From JAURVT01 sp049059935 (GTDB lineage: Bacteria; Actinomycetota; Actinomycetes; Propionibacteriales; Nocardioidaceae): a stretch of 60,866 nt of DNA. Within the stretch, counting starts at the first letter, position 1. Each line of letters starts with the position of its first letter. The stretch spans positions 1 through 60,866 of the forward strand of contig NZ_JBMGQR010000021.1 of assembly GCF_049059935.1 (NCBI RefSeq). Reading direction: 5' to 3'. A program made the position numbers and the translations under genes. This document shows positions 1 to 8,490 of this stretch, piece after piece. The notes beneath the pieces were generated by a model that worked only from the letters and a program-made list of their open reading frames with translations, searched no databases and was not told the origin of the DNA.

Positions 1-236
1 TGGGGCTCGGACCGTTCGCCGCCGAGCTCGTCGTCCTGCGCGGCGCCAACGCCCCCGACGCCGTCCCGCGCCACGAGGACCGCGTCACCGCCGAGGTGGA
101 GGAGCAGTACGGCGCCGGCGCCTCGCTCGACGACGTCGCCGAGTCGTGGCGCCCCTTCCGCACCTGGGCCGTGGTGCACCTGCGCGCGATGCGTGAGCAG
201 CGCACCCACGAGATCGCCGGTGCTCACTCCGGCTGA
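1..236 (+). CDS. DNA-3-methyladenine glycosylase (AlkA family), C-terminal fragment
   Basis: The gene is cut by the window edge; about 77 codons remain, read in the frame that begins at base 3. The tail has the run GLGPFAAELVVLRGAN, then VEEQYG and a Trp-rich stretch (ESWRPFRTWAVVHLRA). This matches the end of the HhH-GPD base-excision glycosylases that remove alkylated adenine. The catalytic Asp and the helix-hairpin-helix core lie upstream of the window, so activity cannot be judged. The call rests on resemblance of the C-terminal helix and is fairly, not fully, sure. Confidence 0.7.
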   Translation, partial: GLGPFAAELVVLRGANAPDAVPRHEDRVTAEVEEQYGAGASLDDVAESWRPFRTWAVVHLRAMREQRTHEIAGAHSG

Positions 237-283
237 GTACGAGCGCGCTGTCGACGTGCCGTCGAGCCCGCCACCGTGGGGGC

Positions 284-559
284 ATGACGACGATCCGACG
301 GGCGATGATCGCGGTCGCCACCGTGTTCTGGGCGGTGCCGATCGTGACCGCGGCGCTCGCCTGGCTCGTCGTGCCCCAGGACGAGGTCGAGGGCTGCACC
401 AGGGTCGCGGTGTTCGACTGCATGTCGGTGCGCGACACCCTGCGCCTGTACACGCTGGTGCTCGGACCGCCCGCGTTCGTGGCCGGAGCGGTGCTGCTGG
501 GCGTCCTGGCGGCCCTCGGAGCCTGGTGGCGCGGACGTGCCGCCCGGGCCGCGGGCTGA
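284..559 (+). CDS. small two-TM membrane protein
   Basis: A 91-residue protein of unknown function. Two hydrophobic segments (about residues 9-28 and 57-83) flank a short loop with two Cys (EGCTRVAVFDC), which may be outside the cell and disulfide-bonded. The start is ATG 284, with a CACCGT hexamer ending 6 nt before it, which suits a leaderless transcript. The C-terminus is basic (WWRGRAARAAG). It runs toward the dienelactone hydrolase, and the two stop codons lie in one hairpin. Confidence 0.6.
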   Translation: MTTIRRAMIAVATVFWAVPIVTAALAWLVVPQDEVEGCTRVAVFDCMSVRDTLRLYTLVLGPPAFVAGAVLLGVLAALGAWWRGRAARAAG

Positions 560-571
560 GCCTCAGCCCGC
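551..571. terminator. bidirectional hairpin containing both stop codons
   Basis: A perfect 9-bp inverted repeat, GCGGGCTGA (551-559) and TCAGCCCGC (563-571), with a 3-nt loop. The TGA of the + gene and the TGA of the - gene each lie inside an arm, so both proteins end in the same residues, Ala-Gly. There is no T-tract, as is usual for high-GC actinobacterial terminators. Confidence 0.7.
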
Positions 572-1306
572 GAGGATCGTCTCGTCGAGCAGCCGGCGCA
601 GCACGTCGAAGTGCCGCTCGGCGGCCTGCTCGTCGTACATCGACGTGTCGGCCATCGAGTAGCCGTGCGGGGCACCGGGATAGACCTCGTTGACGTGGGG
701 ACGGCCGGCGTCCGCGAGCGTCCGGCCGAGGGTGGCGACCGCCTCGGGCGGCATCGAGCGGTCGGCGTCGGCGTGCCCGAAGGCGTAGGACGCGGTGGAT
801 GCCGCGACGGACAGGTGCGGGCTGTCGGGCTCGTCGGTCACCAGGCCGCCGCCGTGGAACCCGCCGACCGCCGCGACGAGACCGGGGAACCAGCCGGCCG
901 TCCGGATCGCGAGCCGTGCGCCAATGCAGTAGCCGGTGGTGCCGATCGGTCCGTCAGCGGCGTGCTCCTGCAGGGTCGAGACCCAGGCGCGCGCGTCGGG
1001 TCCGGACAGGTCGGGGGTGAGCGCCCCCACGCGGTCCATCACGCCCGACCCGAAGAACGCCTCGCGTGCGCCCTGCTCACGCAGGTCGCCCTGCGGTGCG
1101 AGGTCGGCGGCGCTGCCGTCGCGGTAGAACACGTGCGGCACCAGCACGGTGCAACCCCAGCCCGCGACGCGGTCGGCCATCGACGCGATCTGAGGACGCA
1201 GGCCGATGGCGTCGACGTAGAGGAGCACCCCCGGCCGTCCGGGCTCACCGGCGAGGTAGGCCTCCGCCACGCCGTCGTCGGTCCGGATCTCGAGCGTGCG
1301 TCCCAT
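563..1306 (-). CDS. dienelactone hydrolase family protein
   Basis: A 247-residue cytoplasmic alpha/beta hydrolase of the DLH family, which classically opens dienelactones in chlorocatechol breakdown but is broadly used on esters and lactones. The nucleophile elbow reads GYCIGA with Cys127, and the distal His is in APHGY (His214). The acid is probably Asp180 or Asp182 in GHADADRS. Length is normal. The ATG start has TACCGT 7 nt upstream on the - strand (1314-1319), so the transcript is probably leaderless. No catabolic genes stand beside it, so the substrate is unknown. Confidence 0.85.
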   Translation of the reverse strand: MGRTLEIRTDDGVAEAYLAGEPGRPGVLLYVDAIGLRPQIASMADRVAGWGCTVLVPHVFYRDGSAADLAPQGDLREQGAREAFFGSGVMDRVGALTPDLSGPDARAWVSTLQEHAADGPIGTTGYCIGARLAIRTAGWFPGLVAAVGGFHGGGLVTDEPDSPHLSVAASTASYAFGHADADRSMPPEAVATLGRTLADAGRPHVNEVYPGAPHGYSMADTSMYDEQAAERHFDVLRRLLDETILAG

Positions 1307-1350
1307 GGACCCGACGGTAGGCCGAGCCGTCCGGCCCCCACACTGGAGGG

Positions 1351-1683
1351 GTGCCAGCAGGAGGACCCGCCACCGATCCGCGTCGGACGACGCCGCCGCC
1401 GATGTCGTCCATCGACCGCGTGCGGCGCCGCGTCGGCGCCGTCGGCCTGTTCTCCATCACCATCCACGGCGTGCTCGGCCTCATCGGCGGCGCGTACGTC
1501 GTGATGGGCCAGGGCCGCCGCACCGACGCGTCCTGGCTCCTGGTGATCTCGGCGCTCATCGCGATCGGCACCGTGGTCGGCGTGCGCGTCATCCTCGGAC
1601 GCCGTCCGTTCAGCGTGCTCTGGACGGTGGTCTCGGTGCTGCCCACCGCGGCCGGCGCCGTCTGGATCCTGGGCTACCGGTAG
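1351..1683 (+). CDS. small three-TM membrane protein
   Basis: Up to 110 residues, with three hydrophobic stretches after a basic N-terminus (IDRVRRRVGAVG) and a short basic C-terminus; no family is recognised. Start choice is uncertain. GTG 1351 follows a CACACT hexamer by 6 nt and fits the leaderless pattern. ATG 1402, which gives MSSIDRVRRR, is a reasonable alternative that drops a 17-residue Pro-rich head. The gene stands alone, divergent from the hydrolase and convergent with the LVIVD gene. Confidence 0.6.
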   Translation: MPAGGPATDPRRTTPPPMSSIDRVRRRVGAVGLFSITIHGVLGLIGGAYVVMGQGRRTDASWLLVISALIAIGTVVGVRVILGRRPFSVLWTVVSVLPTAAGAVWILGYR

Positions 1684-1687
1684 ACGC

Positions 1688-1721
1688 ACGACGGCCCCCA
1701 CCGAAGGGAGGGGGCCGTCGT
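1688..1721. terminator. bidirectional intrinsic terminator
   Basis: A 12-bp perfect stem, ACGACGGCCCCC (1688-1699) with GGGGGCCGTCGT (1710-1721), and a 10-nt loop. It lies between two convergent genes that stop at 1683 and 1735. Confidence 0.8.
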
Positions 1722-1734
1722 CAGGTCGAGCGCG

Positions 1735-3291
1735 TCAGTTGTTGTAGAACGGCTGCGACTGCGGGTTGAAGCGGTCCATCCGCACCTTCTTGGCACCGTC
1801 GGTCCGCTTGTCGTCCAGCGACAGGACGTCAAGGCCCTTCTGGATGTCGTTGGAGTAGATGTAGCCGTTGTAGTAGTACGCCGACCACGATCCGCCGGTC
1901 TTGAGCTCGGTGTCCGAGATCGGACCGCGGTCGAACCAGGCGATCTCCTTGGGCTTCTTGGAGTTGGTGAAGTCCATGACCGAGATGCCGCCCTGGTACC
2001 AGGCCTGCACCATGATGTCCTTGCCCTCGACCGGGATCAGCGAGCCGTTGTGGGCCACGCAGTTCTCGGTGTTGGACTGGGTGCGCGGGATCTTGTAGTA
2101 GCTGCCGAACTTCAGCTGGCCGAGGCGCGTGATGTCGTAGATCGCGTCGGCGCCCTTGGTGCGGCCCGTCTCGGGGTTGCAGGTGGGGCCACCGCCGCCG
2201 CCGAGCTCGTCGGTGAAGACGACCTTGGTGCCGGCGTTGTTGAAGGTCGCCGAGTGCCAGAACGCGAAGTTCTCGGTGTCGCGGACCGTCGTGGTCACCT
2301 TGGGGTTCTCTCGGTCGGAGATGTCCATCAGGATGCCGTCTCCCATGCACGCACCGGCGGCGATGTCCTTGGACGGGTAGGCGGTGATGTCGTGGCAGCC
2401 GGTGGTCTGGCTGGAGTAGCCGCCGGCGGGCTGGCCGCCGTCCGGGAACAGCACCGGGGTGCCGACGAGCTTGGCGGCAGCCGGGTCGTCGACGGGAACC
2501 TTGACGACGCCGATCTTGTCGTGCGGCGGCTGGCAGTCGGGGAACGCCGCGTTGGGCGAGTACGACGAGACGTACACGTAGACGTTCTTGTTCTTCTTGT
2601 CGGGCGCCAGCGTGTGCGTGTGCGAGCCGCAGGGGGTCTCGACGGCGGACACGTAGCGCGGCGACGCGGGGTTGGAGATGTCGAAGACGCGCACGCCCTC
2701 CCACGAGGTCTTGACGGTCGCCGACTGCGCCGTGCTCGCGCACGAGCTGTCGTTGCGGCTGGAGTCGACCGACAGCACCAGCAGGTTCTTGTAGACCGAG
2801 ATGTCGTTCTGCGCGCCGGTGCACTTCACCTGAGCGACGATCCGCGGGTACTTCGGGCGCTTCACGTCGTAGACCATGAAGCCCTCGTAGTTGCCCGCGA
2901 AGACGTAGTCGCCCTTGAACGCGAGGTCGGAGTTCAGCGCCGCCTCGGACGCGAACGGGCCCTGCTTGGGCAGGTTGGCGATCAGCGACAGGTTGTCGCT
3001 GGAGTCGCTCTCGCCCGGCTTCAGCGTGTCGGGCTGGGCCTTGAGGCCGGCGAAGTCGTTGCCGGGCAGACAGGCCTGGGCGAAGTTGTCGCCGGCGGCC
3101 TTGAGCTCGGCGAGCTCGGCTGCGGAGCACGACGAGCCGGCGCTGCGCGTGGACGCGCCCTCGCGCTCCTCCTCGTCGTCGGCGAAGGCCTGGCCGTTCA
3201 TGCCGACGGCGAGGACGAGTCCGGCGACGGCCGTGCCGATCACCGTCGCGTGGCGGCGTGGCCGGGGGGCTCTCCAGGTGCGGTTCTTCAC
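1735..3291 (-). CDS. secreted LVIVD-repeat protein
   Basis: 518 residues. A signal peptide is clear: a basic head (KNRTWRAPRPRRH), a hydrophobic core, and cleavage probably after QAFA near residue 37. The mature part has successive beta-propeller-like blades with turns such as DYVFAGNYEGFMVYDV and GVRVFDISNPASPRYV, typical of the LVIVD family found on bacterial surfaces. Paired Cys and repeated Asp/His sites suggest a stable extracellular fold. The function of the family is not established. The GTG start at 3291 has AGAGG some distance upstream. The gene has its own terminator and faces the DUF305 gene across a 127-nt promoter gap (3292-3418). Confidence 0.8.
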   Translation of the reverse strand: MKNRTWRAPRPRRHATVIGTAVAGLVLAVGMNGQAFADDEEEREGASTRSAGSSCSAAELAELKAAGDNFAQACLPGNDFAGLKAQPDTLKPGESDSSDNLSLIANLPKQGPFASEAALNSDLAFKGDYVFAGNYEGFMVYDVKRPKYPRIVAQVKCTGAQNDISVYKNLLVLSVDSSRNDSSCASTAQSATVKTSWEGVRVFDISNPASPRYVSAVETPCGSHTHTLAPDKKNKNVYVYVSSYSPNAAFPDCQPPHDKIGVVKVPVDDPAAAKLVGTPVLFPDGGQPAGGYSSQTTGCHDITAYPSKDIAAGACMGDGILMDISDRENPKVTTTVRDTENFAFWHSATFNNAGTKVVFTDELGGGGGPTCNPETGRTKGADAIYDITRLGQLKFGSYYKIPRTQSNTENCVAHNGSLIPVEGKDIMVQAWYQGGISVMDFTNSKKPKEIAWFDRGPISDTELKTGGSWSAYYYNGYIYSNDIQKGLDVLSLDDKRTDGAKKVRMDRFNPQSQPFYNN

Positions 3292-3418
3292 GTCGATCGT
3301 GGCCTCTCAGGGGTTTACGCCGGCGGCGAGTGGGGACGATGGGGGTGTCCTACCCCGCGCGCACCGGCTCAAACCCGACATCTGGAACTGGTGCGCGGCC
3401 GAGACGAGGAGCCCGTCC

Positions 3419-4090
3419 GTGGTCCTGCAGTGCCGAGCCCCGCGAGCCGTCCTGGCGCTCGCGTCCGTCCTGCTCCTGGCGGGCACCACCGCGTGCTCGT
3501 CGTCCGAGGACGACGCCTCGGGCGGGGTCGACGTGATCGTGCCGGGGGAGCCCGGCGAGGACGCGACGACGGTGGCGCCGGAGAAGGTCGAGGGCGCGGC
3601 GGACGACTTCAACGACGACGACGTCGAGTTCGTGCAGATGATGGTGCCGCACCACGGGCAGGCGCTGACGATGACCGCGATGGCGGCGACCCACGCGAGC
3701 GACGCGGGCGTCAAGCGTCTGGCCAGTCGCATCGAGGCCGCGCAGCGTCCCGAGATCCTGCAGATGTCGGCCTGGCTGAAGTCGCGCCGGGTCGAGGTGC
3801 CGTCGGCGGGCGACCACGGGTCCGCGCACGACCACGGCGCGCACGGTCACGGCGAGATGATGGGCATGCTCACCGACGACCAGCTCGCCGAGCTCGACGC
3901 CGCCCGCGGGGCCGCGTTCGACCGGCTCTTCCTCGAGGGCATGATCCGCCACCACGAGGGCGCCGTTGCGATGGCCGACGACGTCGCCACCGGCGGCGTG
4001 GACGTCCGCGTCGCCGAGCTCGCCGCCGACGTCAACACCGGCCAGCTCGTCGAGATCCGCCGGATGAAGGACATGCTCGCCGCCCTCTGA
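3419..4090 (+). CDS. DUF305 family lipoprotein
   Basis: 223 residues from GTG 3419, chosen because GAGGAG lies 8 nt upstream and a lipoprotein signal follows (hydrophobic core, then AGTTAC with Cys26 as the lipidated residue). An acidic, Ser-rich linker leads into DUF305. The two diagnostic helices are visible: MMVPHHGQALTM and GMIRHHEGAVAM. A His-rich loop between them (DHGSAHDHGAHGHG) would suit metal binding. DUF305 proteins are ferritin-like four-helix bundles, often seen near copper genes, though none is adjacent here. The role is not known. Confidence 0.85.
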   Translation: MVLQCRAPRAVLALASVLLLAGTTACSSSEDDASGGVDVIVPGEPGEDATTVAPEKVEGAADDFNDDDVEFVQMMVPHHGQALTMTAMAATHASDAGVKRLASRIEAAQRPEILQMSAWLKSRRVEVPSAGDHGSAHDHGAHGHGEMMGMLTDDQLAELDAARGAAFDRLFLEGMIRHHEGAVAMADDVATGGVDVRVAELAADVNTGQLVEIRRMKDMLAAL

Positions 4091-4113
4091 CGAGCGGCGA
4101 CCCCGTCGCGTCA
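4088..4113. terminator. weak hairpin spanning two convergent stop codons
   Basis: TGACG (4088-4092) can pair with CGTCA (4109-4113), and inside it GCGAC (4097-4101) with GTCGC (4105-4109); the two helices compete for one base. Both stop codons lie within it. It is shorter than the other terminators in the window, so the call is tentative. Confidence 0.4.
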
Positions 4114-5361
4114 GGCCCAGCTGCTGCCGGGCGGCAGGACGGGGGTGGACGAGAGCTCGGCCTTGGCGATCGAGCGCAGGTGCACCTCGTCGGGACCGTC
4201 GAACAGGCGCATCGCGCGGTGCCAGCCGTACATCGCGGCGAGCGGGGTGACGTCGGTGACGCCGGCGCCGCCGTGCACCTGGATGGCGCGGTCGATGACG
4301 GCGGTCGCGGCACGGGGGACGGCGACCTTGGCCATCGCGACGAGCCCGCGGGCCGCCTTGTTGCCCTCGGTGTCGATCACGTGGCACGCGCGGTGGCAGA
4401 GCAGGCGCGCCTGCTCGATCTCGATGCGCGACTCGGCGATCTGCTGCTGGACGACGCCCTGCTCGGCGAGCGGGGCGCCGAACGCGACGCGGCTCTGCGC
4501 GCGCTCCACGAGCATCGCGAGCGCACGCTCCGACGCGCCCAGCGCGCGCATGCAGTGGTGGATGCGGCCGGGGCCGAGCCTGGCCTGCGCGGCCGCGAAC
4601 CCGCCGCCCTCCTCGCCGACGACGTTCGACACCGGCACGCGCACGCCGTCGAAGCGGACCTCGGCGTGGCCGTGCTGGTCGTGGTGCCCGAAGACGGGCA
4701 GGTCGCGCACGACGGTGACGCCGGGGGTGTCCATCGGGACGATCACCATCGTCTGCTGACGGTGGGTGGCGGCCGACGGGTCGGTCTTGCCCATGACGAC
4801 GAGGACGGCGCAGCGCGGGTCCATAGCGCCGCTCGTCCACCACTTGCGGCCGGTGATGACGTACTCGTCGCCGTCGCGCTCGATCCGGGTGGCGATGTTG
4901 GTGGCGTCGCTGCTGGCGACGTCGGGCTCGGTCATCGCGAAGGCCGAGCGGATCCGGCCGTCGAGCAGCGGCTCGAGCCAGGTGCGCTTCTGCTCCTGCG
5001 TGCCGAGCAGGTGCAGCAGCTCCATGTTGCCGGTGTCGGGGGCCTGGCAGTTGATCGCCTCGGGGGCGAGGTCGTTGCTCCAGCCCGACAGCTCGGCGAT
5101 CGGCGCGTACTCCAGCTGCGTCAGCCCCGACTCCGACGGCAGGAACAGGTTCCACAGCCCGCGCTGACGGGCCGTGGACTTCAGCTTCTCGACGACGGGC
5201 GGGACGACGTGGTCGTCGGGGTGGACGCCGCGCCGCGCCGCGAGGTACTCGGCCTCGGCGGGCAGCACGTCGTCGCGCACGAACTGCACCATCGTGTCGC
5301 GCAGCTCGGCGGCGCGGGCGGACGGCGACGGCAGGGAGTGGTCGGCACTGAAGGGGGTCAC
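4111..5361 (-). CDS. acyl-CoA dehydrogenase family protein
   Basis: 416 residues, the full length of a flavin-dependent acyl-CoA dehydrogenase. The FAD/substrate-binding signature FAMTEPDVASSDATN is present in the middle domain, followed by ITGRKWWTSGA. The C-terminal helical domain has QVHGGAGVTD and a late Glu in FDGPDEVHLRS, the location of the base in the ACAD10/11-like branch. It should oxidise an acyl-CoA to the enoyl-CoA with electrons passed to ETF. The GTG start at 5361 has AGGAG close upstream. No other beta-oxidation gene is nearby, so the acyl substrate is open. Confidence 0.9.
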   Translation of the reverse strand: MTPFSADHSLPSPSARAAELRDTMVQFVRDDVLPAEAEYLAARRGVHPDDHVVPPVVEKLKSTARQRGLWNLFLPSESGLTQLEYAPIAELSGWSNDLAPEAINCQAPDTGNMELLHLLGTQEQKRTWLEPLLDGRIRSAFAMTEPDVASSDATNIATRIERDGDEYVITGRKWWTSGAMDPRCAVLVVMGKTDPSAATHRQQTMVIVPMDTPGVTVVRDLPVFGHHDQHGHAEVRFDGVRVPVSNVVGEEGGGFAAAQARLGPGRIHHCMRALGASERALAMLVERAQSRVAFGAPLAEQGVVQQQIAESRIEIEQARLLCHRACHVIDTEGNKAARGLVAMAKVAVPRAATAVIDRAIQVHGGAGVTDVTPLAAMYGWHRAMRLFDGPDEVHLRSIAKAELSSTPVLPPGSSWA

Positions 5362-5460
5362 GCTGCTCCTGAGGTCTGCCCGAGCGACCGCTCGGGATCT
5401 CTGGACGATAGGCCCGGGCTCACGACCATCCGCGACCTGGTGCCGTCTGCCCGACCTGCG

Positions 5461-5985
5461 TCAGCTCGGACCGGCCATGGCGTAGCCGACGACGACGTCG
5501 ACGTCCCCCGCCGGGCAGGGGCGGCAGCCGCGGGTGAGCATCACCACCGGGACGACGGTGCCGTCCGTCTCGACGGCACGCAGCTCGGTGCGGCGGACGT
5601 CCTCGTCCTGCGCCGACGCGTCGAGCACCTCGAGCACCGTGGCGTGGTCGGCCGGCTCGATCCGTGCGAGCACCTCGGCCGTGGTGCGCGCCCGCGGGCG
5701 CTCGGGCACCTCGACCTCGCCGTGCGCGGCGGGCTCGGCCCACCGCCAGGTGCCGGCGTCGACGCGATGGGCGAACGGCTCGATGATGAGTCCCTCGAGC
5801 ACGAAGGCACGTCGCTCGGCAGGCCAGTACGGCAGCCGCAGCTTGCTGAGCGCGACGAACATCCACGAGCCCACGTCCTCGAGCTGGGCGAGCTCGCGCT
5901 CGGCCAGCCTCAGCGCCTCGGCGAGGTCGTCGGCGGTCGCGACGGGGCGCGACGCGCGTGGCACGAACTCGGCGGTGGGAGGCAC
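5461..5985 (-). CDS. conserved-looking protein of unknown function
   Basis: 174 residues from GTG 5985, which has CATGAT 6 nt upstream and so suits a leaderless start; TTG one codon earlier is possible. The protein is soluble. An N-terminal helix (ATADDLAEALRLAERELAQLED) leads into a mixed region with Trp (GTWRWAEPA), and the end has two Cys (RGCRPCPAG). Codon use and length look genuine. I do not recognise the family. It stands between the dehydrogenase and a divergent surface-protein gene. Confidence 0.6.
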   Translation of the reverse strand: MPPTAEFVPRASRPVATADDLAEALRLAERELAQLEDVGSWMFVALSKLRLPYWPAERRAFVLEGLIIEPFAHRVDAGTWRWAEPAAHGEVEVPERPRARTTAEVLARIEPADHATVLEVLDASAQDEDVRRTELRAVETDGTVVPVVMLTRGCRPCPAGDVDVVVGYAMAGPS

Positions 5986-6118
5986 CAACCCATCATGGGG
6001 TCCGCGAGCGGCGGGCGCACCGGGTATGCGCGTGTCTTGAGATCGTCGTGAGCGCGCGGTGAACCACGGGGACGTGTCGGGCATCTGACCTGTCGACACC
6101 ACCGACCAGGAGGAACCG

Positions 6119-7402
6119 ATGCGAACCGTGAGAGCCGCGCTCGCCCTGACCCTGCTGCTGGCCGCCGGCGCGCTCGCGGCCCCCGCCTCGGGGGCGGCGT
6201 CCACCGCGACCGTCCGCGGCACCGTCACCGTGACCGGTGGGGCGCCGCTCGACAAGGCGTACGTCCGCCTGGTCGACCCGCGCCTCGAGCCCGACCCCGA
6301 GCCGCGACAGATCGACGGGGACGAGGCGGACGCGCGCGGACGGTTCAGCATGGCCGGGGTGCCGTCCGGCTCCTACGAGCTCGCCGTCGAGGACCTCGAC
6401 GGCCGGTGGCAGCCGAGGGTCGTCCCCGTCACCGTCTCGGGCGGCACGGTCACCGTGGACGTCCGGCTCGCCGCGGGGCGCACGGTCACCGGCACGGTGG
6501 TGCGTGTCGACGGCAGGCCGGCGGTGGGCGCGGTCGTCACGCTCTGGGACGACTCGCTCTACAGCTGGGTGCGGCACACCGTCACGGGCAGGGACGGACG
6601 GTTCGTCGCTCGCGGGCTCACCGCCCGTCCCCACCGCGGCACGGTGGACCCCGAGACCGCGGCCGACGCCACCTTCGCCCCGCAGTGCCTCGGCGGCTAC
6701 TACGTGCCGCGCTACAACTGGTACGACCCCGACTTCCCCCAGCCCGACCCGGGGCCCGGCTGCGACGCGAGGAGCCGCGTGGTCGACGTGACGGCGGGCG
6801 ACGCGTCGATCGGCACCGAGACGCTGCGTCACCGCAACGCGTTCGTCACCGGCACCGTCCGCGACGCCGGCGGCCGGCCCGTGGCGGGTGCGGCGATCGA
6901 GGTGCGGAGCTTCTACCAGGCCGACAACGACTTCGACGCGTACCCGTCTCAGCGCACCAGGTCAGACGCCCGGGGCCGGTACCGCGTGATGGTCGACGAG
7001 GACGCGTCGCAGCGGGTGTCGGCGTCGGCCAAGGGCTTCAGCACGCCGGCGAGTGCCCCGGCGCCCACCCCCGGGCTCGGGCGCACGGCGTCGCTCGACC
7101 TCCGGCTCAGGGCGACGCCGAGGCTCACCGTCACGGTCGCGAGCAAGCGCAAGCAGCAGGCCACCCTCCGGGTCCGGGTCGCGCCCCGCGCGGGCACCGG
7201 CACCGCGAGCGGGACGGTGACCGTCCGCTACAAGCTGCGCAACGGCAAGGCCGCCACCCGGACCGCGACGCTCGACCGCACCGGGACGGCTCGGCTGACG
7301 GTGAGCAAGGCCAGGTCGGGCAGGCGCACCTTCACCGTGCGCTACTCGGGCAGCCCGTCGTTCGAGGCGGGGAGGGTCAGGACCAGCGCGCGCGTGCGGT
7401 AG
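6119..7402 (+). CDS. secreted protein with carboxypeptidase-regulatory-like domains
   Basis: 427 residues with a signal peptide (core LALTLLLAAGALAAP, cleavage after about residue 26). Three beta-sandwich modules of the carboxypeptidase-regulatory-like / prealbumin type follow. Each starts like VRGTVTVTGGAPLDKAYV and ends like GRFSMAGVPSGSYELAV. The last ~90 residues form an Ig-like repeat (RTATLDRTGTARLTV, then FTVRYSGSPSFEAG). Such modules act as surface spacers or adhesin stalks; no catalytic domain or sortase signal is visible. A strong AGGAGG precedes the ATG. It ends 9 nt before the kinase gene. Confidence 0.75.
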   Translation: MRTVRAALALTLLLAAGALAAPASGAASTATVRGTVTVTGGAPLDKAYVRLVDPRLEPDPEPRQIDGDEADARGRFSMAGVPSGSYELAVEDLDGRWQPRVVPVTVSGGTVTVDVRLAAGRTVTGTVVRVDGRPAVGAVVTLWDDSLYSWVRHTVTGRDGRFVARGLTARPHRGTVDPETAADATFAPQCLGGYYVPRYNWYDPDFPQPDPGPGCDARSRVVDVTAGDASIGTETLRHRNAFVTGTVRDAGGRPVAGAAIEVRSFYQADNDFDAYPSQRTRSDARGRYRVMVDEDASQRVSASAKGFSTPASAPAPTPGLGRTASLDLRLRATPRLTVTVASKRKQQATLRVRVAPRAGTGTASGTVTVRYKLRNGKAATRTATLDRTGTARLTVSKARSGRRTFTVRYSGSPSFEAGRVRTSARVR

Positions 7403-7411
7403 ACAAGCGCC

Positions 7412-8098
7412 GTGGACGACCTCACCTTCGACGCGCTCGTCGAGCGCGCCCGCTCCCTCGTGACGGGCGACCGTCGCGTGGTCCTCGGCATCAGCGGCAG
7501 CCCCGGCGCCGGCAAGACGACGCTGGCCGAGCGCCTCGTCGAGGCACTGGCCGCACGGCCGCCCGAGGGTCTGGATCCCGGCGGGTGGGTCGCGCACGTC
7601 CCGATGGACGGGTTCCACCTCGCCGACGTGCAGCTGACCCGGCTGGGCAACCTCGACCGCAAGGGCGCCCCCGACACGTTCGATGCCGCGGGGTACGCGG
7701 CGCTCGTGCGTCGTCTCGTCTCCGAGCCGGACCGCCCCGACGAGGTGGTCTACGCGCCCGGGTTCGAGCGGGTGCTGGAGCAGCCGCTCGCCGGGGCGAT
7801 CGCCGTGCACCCGTCGGTCCGGCTCGTGGTGAGCGAGGGCAACTACCTGCTGCTCGACGACGACCGCTGGCGTCCGGTGCGCGAGGCGATGGCCGAGGTC
7901 TGGTACTGCGACACCTCCGAGGACCGCCGCCTGCACCAGCTCGTCGCCCGGCACGCGGAGTTCGGCAAGTCGCCCGGCGACGCCCGCCACTGGTCGTTCG
8001 GACCCGACCAGGCCAACGCCGACCTCGTCCGCCCCACCCGCGACCGCGCCGACCTCGTCGTCCCCGACCACGTGCTGCGGGCCGTCCCGCCGACCTGA
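7412..8098 (+). CDS. nucleoside/nucleotide kinase family protein (uridine kinase-like P-loop)
   Basis: 228 residues. A Walker A motif GSPGAGKT is at 29-36, then HVPMDGFHLAD, the Asp-containing substrate loop of the uridine kinase / pantothenate kinase / FrcK-like group. A Walker-B-like strand with VVSEGNYLLLDD follows. These small kinases are often annotated as nucleoside kinase or fructose-transport kinase; the substrate cannot be told from sequence. The GTG start is 9 nt after the previous stop, so the two may be co-transcribed, although a TAGACA hexamer also precedes it. Confidence 0.8.
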   Translation: MDDLTFDALVERARSLVTGDRRVVLGISGSPGAGKTTLAERLVEALAARPPEGLDPGGWVAHVPMDGFHLADVQLTRLGNLDRKGAPDTFDAAGYAALVRRLVSEPDRPDEVVYAPGFERVLEQPLAGAIAVHPSVRLVVSEGNYLLLDDDRWRPVREAMAEVWYCDTSEDRRLHQLVARHAEFGKSPGDARHWSFGPDQANADLVRPTRDRADLVVPDHVLRAVPPT

Positions 8099-8118
8099 GC
8101 CGTCGGTCGCGGGGACGA

Positions 8119-8153
8119 CGACGGCGCCGACCCCGTGCGGGGCGGCGCCGTCG
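8119..8153. terminator. bidirectional terminator
   Basis: CGACGGCGCC (8119-8128) pairs with GGCGCCGTCG (8144-8153). A second stem inside, CCCCG (8131-8135) with CGGGG (8138-8142), caps the hairpin. It lies between convergent stops at 8098 and 8168. Confidence 0.8.
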
Positions 8154-8167
8154 GAGGGGTCGAGGGG

Positions 8168-8377
8168 TCACTCGACGCCGAGCGTCACCTCGGTCGACTT
8201 CACCAGGACGGTGACGACCGAGCCCTCGGACAGACCGAGGTCGTCGACGGCGTCCTTGGTGATCGACGACGTGATCGTCTCGCCACCGTTGAGCTGCACC
8301 TTGACGACGGCCATGGCCTCGCCGAGCGTCACCGAGACGACGGTGCCGGGCAGCTGGTTGCGGGTCGAGAGCTTCAT
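8168..8377 (-). CDS. TOBE-domain molybdopterin-binding-like protein (Mop)
   Basis: 69 residues, a single TOBE/Mop domain from the first residue: MKLSTRNQLPGTVVSVTLGE, then a second half ending in VVTVLVKSTEVTLGV. Free-standing Mop proteins bind molybdate or other oxyanions as oligomers and act as cytoplasmic stores or sensors. GGAGG sits 8 nt before the ATG. No modABC gene is present nearby. It is divergent from dinB and shares its upstream region (8378-8490). Confidence 0.85.
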   Translation of the reverse strand: MKLSTRNQLPGTVVSVTLGEAMAVVKVQLNGGETITSSITKDAVDDLGLSEGSVVTVLVKSTEVTLGVE

Positions 8378-8490
8378 GCGGGTGTCCTCCGAGGGGGTCG
8401 TGGGGTCGGTCGGGGCCGAGGCTACGTGAGCCCGCGGCGAGGGGCGCGAGGACGCGTTCCCGCTCGCTCCGCCGCTGACGGTGGCACGTG

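Noticed and set aside
2050..6051. 1333-codon open frame on the + strand
   Set aside because: It runs antisense through LVIVD, across DUF305 and through the dehydrogenase, and has the biased Arg/Gly/Ala/Val composition of a high-GC shadow frame. The genes it crosses have clear family motifs.
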